From: Syntrophothermus sp. UBA1445
GTDB taxonomy: Bacteria; Bacillota; Syntrophomonadia; Syntrophomonadales; DTU052
Direction of reading: 5' to 3'
Assembly (NCBI GenBank): GCA_002329495.1
Contig: DCTH01000046.1
Location: 352-7,878, forward strand
Length of the DNA: 7,527 nt
Both the position numbers and the translations under genes were made by a program. Positions within the stretch are counted from its first letter, which is position 1, and the number at the start of each line of letters is the position of its first letter. The notes under the pieces are model-generated. The model had not been told where the DNA came from, searched no databases, and worked only from the letters and a program-made list of their open reading frames with translations. Below, piece after piece: positions 5,350 through 7,527 of the stretch.

Positions 5350-5404
5350 CCGGAGTGATGACTCGGAATGATATAGAAAGATCACCTAATGGGCACTCCC
5401 GAGT
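5350..5404. repeat. Competing inverted repeats in the AraC-permease spacer
   Basis: The spacer 5200-5454 holds no gene I can support. Within it CCGGAGT (5350-5356) can pair with ACTCGG (5361-5366) across a GATG loop with one bulge. Alternatively GGAGTG (5352-5357) pairs with CACTCC (5394-5399), and ACTCGG pairs with CCGAGT (5399-5404). Neither strand has a T-run here, so it does not look like an intrinsic terminator for the exporter. Confidence 0.35.
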
Positions 5405-5454
5405 AGCTCTGATCCGAATAAGTCTGTAACCCGACTATTAGCCATGTCAGTAAA

Positions 5455-7014
5455 TCAATAATTTAACTCCGCATACTGTAGCATGTCGCGGCACAGGAAC
5501 AGTACCAGCAGCGAAACGGGTACATTCGCGATGGCCATCACCAAAAAGATCGTGAAATTCTGACTGAGCATCACCAGATGGGAGCTGACCAGCATGGCCA
5601 GACCCACCCCCGGTGCGGCCAGGGCCACCATAACAACCAAATACAGCAGGATGACCAGCATCTTACTGGCGCCGCTCCAGAAGCGTTCCACCACAATATT
5701 ACCGGCGGCAAACAGCAGCGCAAAGCTGGTGCGGGCCAGGATGCAGGCCGCAATATCGGCCCAGCCTAAATTTAATATCAGCCCGACCGAGACGAATATC
5801 ATAACTGCTTCGGCCAGAGCCCCCGGCAGCATCTCCCGCAGGTTCTGCACCAGTTTCGCAAATGGTGGTTCGGGCACCAGATATATGAACGGTTTGGTCA
5901 GTTCCTTATTGATGCGGCCTAAGGTGGTGGAGAACAGCTGCATATAGGTGGCGAGGCTGAATACCGCTACAATGCCACTTTCTCGCATGAACATGGACGT
6001 GATAATAATAACCACTACAAAAATCAGTGAATTGCGGCTGAGCATAAAAATGCCCCCGCGACGGTTCTCAATCTTATGTTTGTAGTAAAACGCATTGGCA
6101 CCCCACCCCTGATCCAAGCCAGTCCGGCCGATCCGCACCTTATACGGTACCACATCAATGTTGCCCTCGCGCTGCGCCGCCGCCACAGATTGAACAAATT
6201 CGGCGGTTTTAAGTACATCCTCGTACCAGTCCCGATTCGAATAGATGATCAGGACGACCAACAGAGCCAGCCAGGCTATGCTGGCGAGCAAACCGGGAAT
6301 AAAGCTCGCTTCGCTGACCGCAGCGGCAAGTGTCCAGCCCAACCACCCGCCGACTGGAAAAGAGCGCACCAGCAAACTGTTGGTAGCAGTTACTACCGCG
6401 GACAGAACACCCTCACTGGCATGCTGCCAAACGTACAGACCCACATAAAGAACCAGAATTGCGGTTAACAACCAGACTACCGCCTGCAGCAATTTTCTCA
6501 GAGTTTCATCGCTGCTGGTGAAAACGTAGATGGTCATGGCGGTTATCTGGCCCATAAAAACCGTGGCCACATATCCCAGAAACAAACCGAACAGCACGAT
6601 ATAGGATAGATCGTAAGTGTGGCTCAGCCACCCGAATTGAAACAGAATAAACAGACCCAGCAGCAAAGAGGTATTGATCTGGCGAAACAGCCCGTAAAAC
6701 AGCACTCGTGAATGGCTGATCGGGGCGGGAAAAACCAGGTTCCCATCCGACATGTTAAATATTGTACCGCCGCGGGAAAAACCGTTTTGCATCGTCAGGA
6801 GGAACATTACGATATAGAGTGCGGTGGCCATGGCGATGAACTCCGCCGGATCGCGGAATTCTGCTTCCCCCGTACGGGCGTCGCCGGCGATCAAAGAAAA
6901 CACCACCAGAGCCCCGAGAATCAGGACGTAGATCAACCGGACCGGTTTTTTAAACAGTTCTTTAATGCCGTTTTTCAGCCGGGTTAGATAAAGATAGGAC
7001 AAAGCACCGGTCAT
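5455..7014 (-). CDS. ABC exporter permease, putative ABC_export family (PF16962-like)
   Basis: This is a 519-residue polytopic membrane protein, the membrane half of an ABC exporter with the ATPase encoded just upstream. I count roughly 10-12 hydrophobic segments: near 27-44, 58-76, 104-130, 137-166, 176-196, 218-234, 238-258, 328-358, 397-418, 419-440, 452-482 and 485-508. A long soluble stretch at about 260-325 carries the basic ENRRGGIFMLSRNS motif leading back into the membrane, and KPFIYLVPEPPFAKL at about 374-388 is a family-type cytoplasmic motif. Such permeases pair with a separate ATPase; the exported substrate is not known and cannot be read here. The start ATG overlaps the ATPase stop as ATGA, and AAGGAGG lies nine bases before it, within the ATPase gene. 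This indicates one transcript and coupled translation. No terminator is seen after the stop. Confidence 0.85.
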   Translation of the reverse strand: MTGALSYLYLTRLKNGIKELFKKPVRLIYVLILGALVVFSLIAGDARTGEAEFRDPAEFIAMATALYIVMFLLTMQNGFSRGGTIFNMSDGNLVFPAPISHSRVLFYGLFRQINTSLLLGLFILFQFGWLSHTYDLSYIVLFGLFLGYVATVFMGQITAMTIYVFTSSDETLRKLLQAVVWLLTAILVLYVGLYVWQHASEGVLSAVVTATNSLLVRSFPVGGWLGWTLAAAVSEASFIPGLLASIAWLALLVVLIIYSNRDWYEDVLKTAEFVQSVAAAQREGNIDVVPYKVRIGRTGLDQGWGANAFYYKHKIENRRGGIFMLSRNSLIFVVVIIITSMFMRESGIVAVFSLATYMQLFSTTLGRINKELTKPFIYLVPEPPFAKLVQNLREMLPGALAEAVMIFVSVGLILNLGWADIAACILARTSFALLFAAGNIVVERFWSGASKMLVILLYLVVMVALAAPGVGLAMLVSSHLVMLSQNFTIFLVMAIANVPVSLLVLFLCRDMLQYAELNY

Positions 7015-7527
7015 TTTGCCCCGCCTCCTTCGGTTATCGCGAAAAAGAGCTCCTCCAGGCTCTGGGCCTGCAGGTCATCCGGACGGTTATACTTGGTGGC
7101 GGCGAAACGGCCATTTATCATGATATGAGTGGCGTCCCAATAATCCTCAACACTGTCAATCATATGGGTGGAGATGAGCAAGGCCGCCCCTGCAGCTTTT
7201 TGTTCCCGGAACAAGGCCTTCATCTCTTTGATGGCATGCGGATCAAGGCCCACCATGGGCTCATCGAAGATGATCAGCCGGGGACGATGGGCCAGGGCGC
7301 AGCAGATAGACAGTTTCTGCTGCATTCCTTTGGACAGTTCCTTGCCCAGCTTGTCTTGCTTATCCGCTAACTCCAAACGTTCCAGCAGCTGTTGGCCGTA
7401 ACCGTCATCTTCCATGCGGTAAGCCCGGCGCACGAACTCCAGGTGTTCCCCCACGGTCAGCAGATCATAGACTGCCGGGGTTTCCGGGATATAGCCCAGC
7501 AGCCGCTTGGCTTCCTGGGTCTTGTTA
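7011..7527 (-). CDS. ABC transporter ATP-binding protein (N-terminus outside window)
   Basis: The last 171 residues of an ABC ATPase are present and the frame stays open to the right edge, so the Walker A region is outside the window. Visible, counted from the first whole codon: GYIPE (11-15), the Q-loop region with Glu in place of the usual Gln, as in many ABC-2-type exporters; the signature LSKGMQQ at 64-70; Walker B LIIFDEP at 84-90 with the catalytic Glu; D-loop GLDP at 93-96; and the switch His at 121 in STHMID. The protein hydrolyses ATP at the inner face of the membrane to drive the permease encoded immediately downstream, with which it shares an ATGA overlap. The GTG at 7454 is an internal Val of TVGEHLEF, not a start. 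All visible catalytic motifs are intact, so I expect an active transporter. Confidence 0.92.
   Translation of the reverse strand, partial: NKTQEAKRLLGYIPETPAVYDLLTVGEHLEFVRRAYRMEDDGYGQQLLERLELADKQDKLGKELSKGMQQKLSICCALAHRPRLIIFDEPMVGLDPHAIKEMKALFREQKAAGAALLISTHMIDSVEDYWDATHIMINGRFAATKYNRPDDLQAQSLEELFFAITEGGGAK

Noticed and set aside
5281..5454. Possible group II intron or insertion-sequence remnant
   Set aside because: The hairpins and mixed composition suggested it, but I could not match any intron domain, reverse transcriptase fragment, terminal repeat or target duplication.
5594..5947. Plus-strand 117-codon ORF within the permease region
   Set aside because: It is a shadow in the G+C-rich permease gene, where stop codons are scarce on the opposite strand. 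It is Ala/Pro/Arg/Ser-rich with no domain pattern.

Overview
The window looks like a stretch of low-to-medium GC Firmicutes chromosome, most likely Clostridia. Support comes from strong AAGGAGG-type ribosome binding sites before most genes, GTG and TTG starts, a Gram-positive-style lipoprotein, an AraC/GyrI-like regulator, and a two-component ABC exporter of a type common in Firmicutes. I see no rRNA, tRNA, CRISPR array, intact insertion sequence or phage gene. The genus cannot be read from the sequence.

Left part, plus strand (1-2575): the 3' part of a membrane-anchored protein with a DUF4367-like C-terminal domain, probably an anti-sigma factor; a secreted SIMPL (DUF541) protein; an intrinsic terminator; a membrane-anchored Clp-fold serine proteinase of the SDH family; and, one base after it, an unannotated 38-codon basic ORF with a strong ribosome binding site. 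The theme is the cell envelope: a regulator anchor, an exported protein and a membrane protease.

Middle part, minus strand (2710-5199): an unrecognised 146-residue cytoplasmic protein with its own promoter; a lipoprotein of the LolA/DUF4412-like kind with its own promoter and terminator; and an AraC-type regulator fused to a GyrI-like effector-binding domain, visibly richer in A+T than its neighbours. The spacers around these genes hold short reading-frame scraps and hairpins that the genes do not explain.

Right part, minus strand (5455-7527): an ABC exporter made of an ATPase whose N-terminus lies outside the window and a 519-residue polytopic permease, joined by an ATGA overlap. The spacer between the permease and the AraC gene holds no obvious terminator.

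Two starts should be moved from the longest-ORF position: the SDH proteinase to TTG 1606 and the AraC regulator to GTG 5199. No complete new system is evident. The best leads are the 38-codon ORF coupled to the protease, a strong internal ribosome binding site that would release the GyrI-like domain as a separate protein, and a plus-strand coding-like scrap ending in a plus-strand terminator that overlaps the end of the AraC gene.
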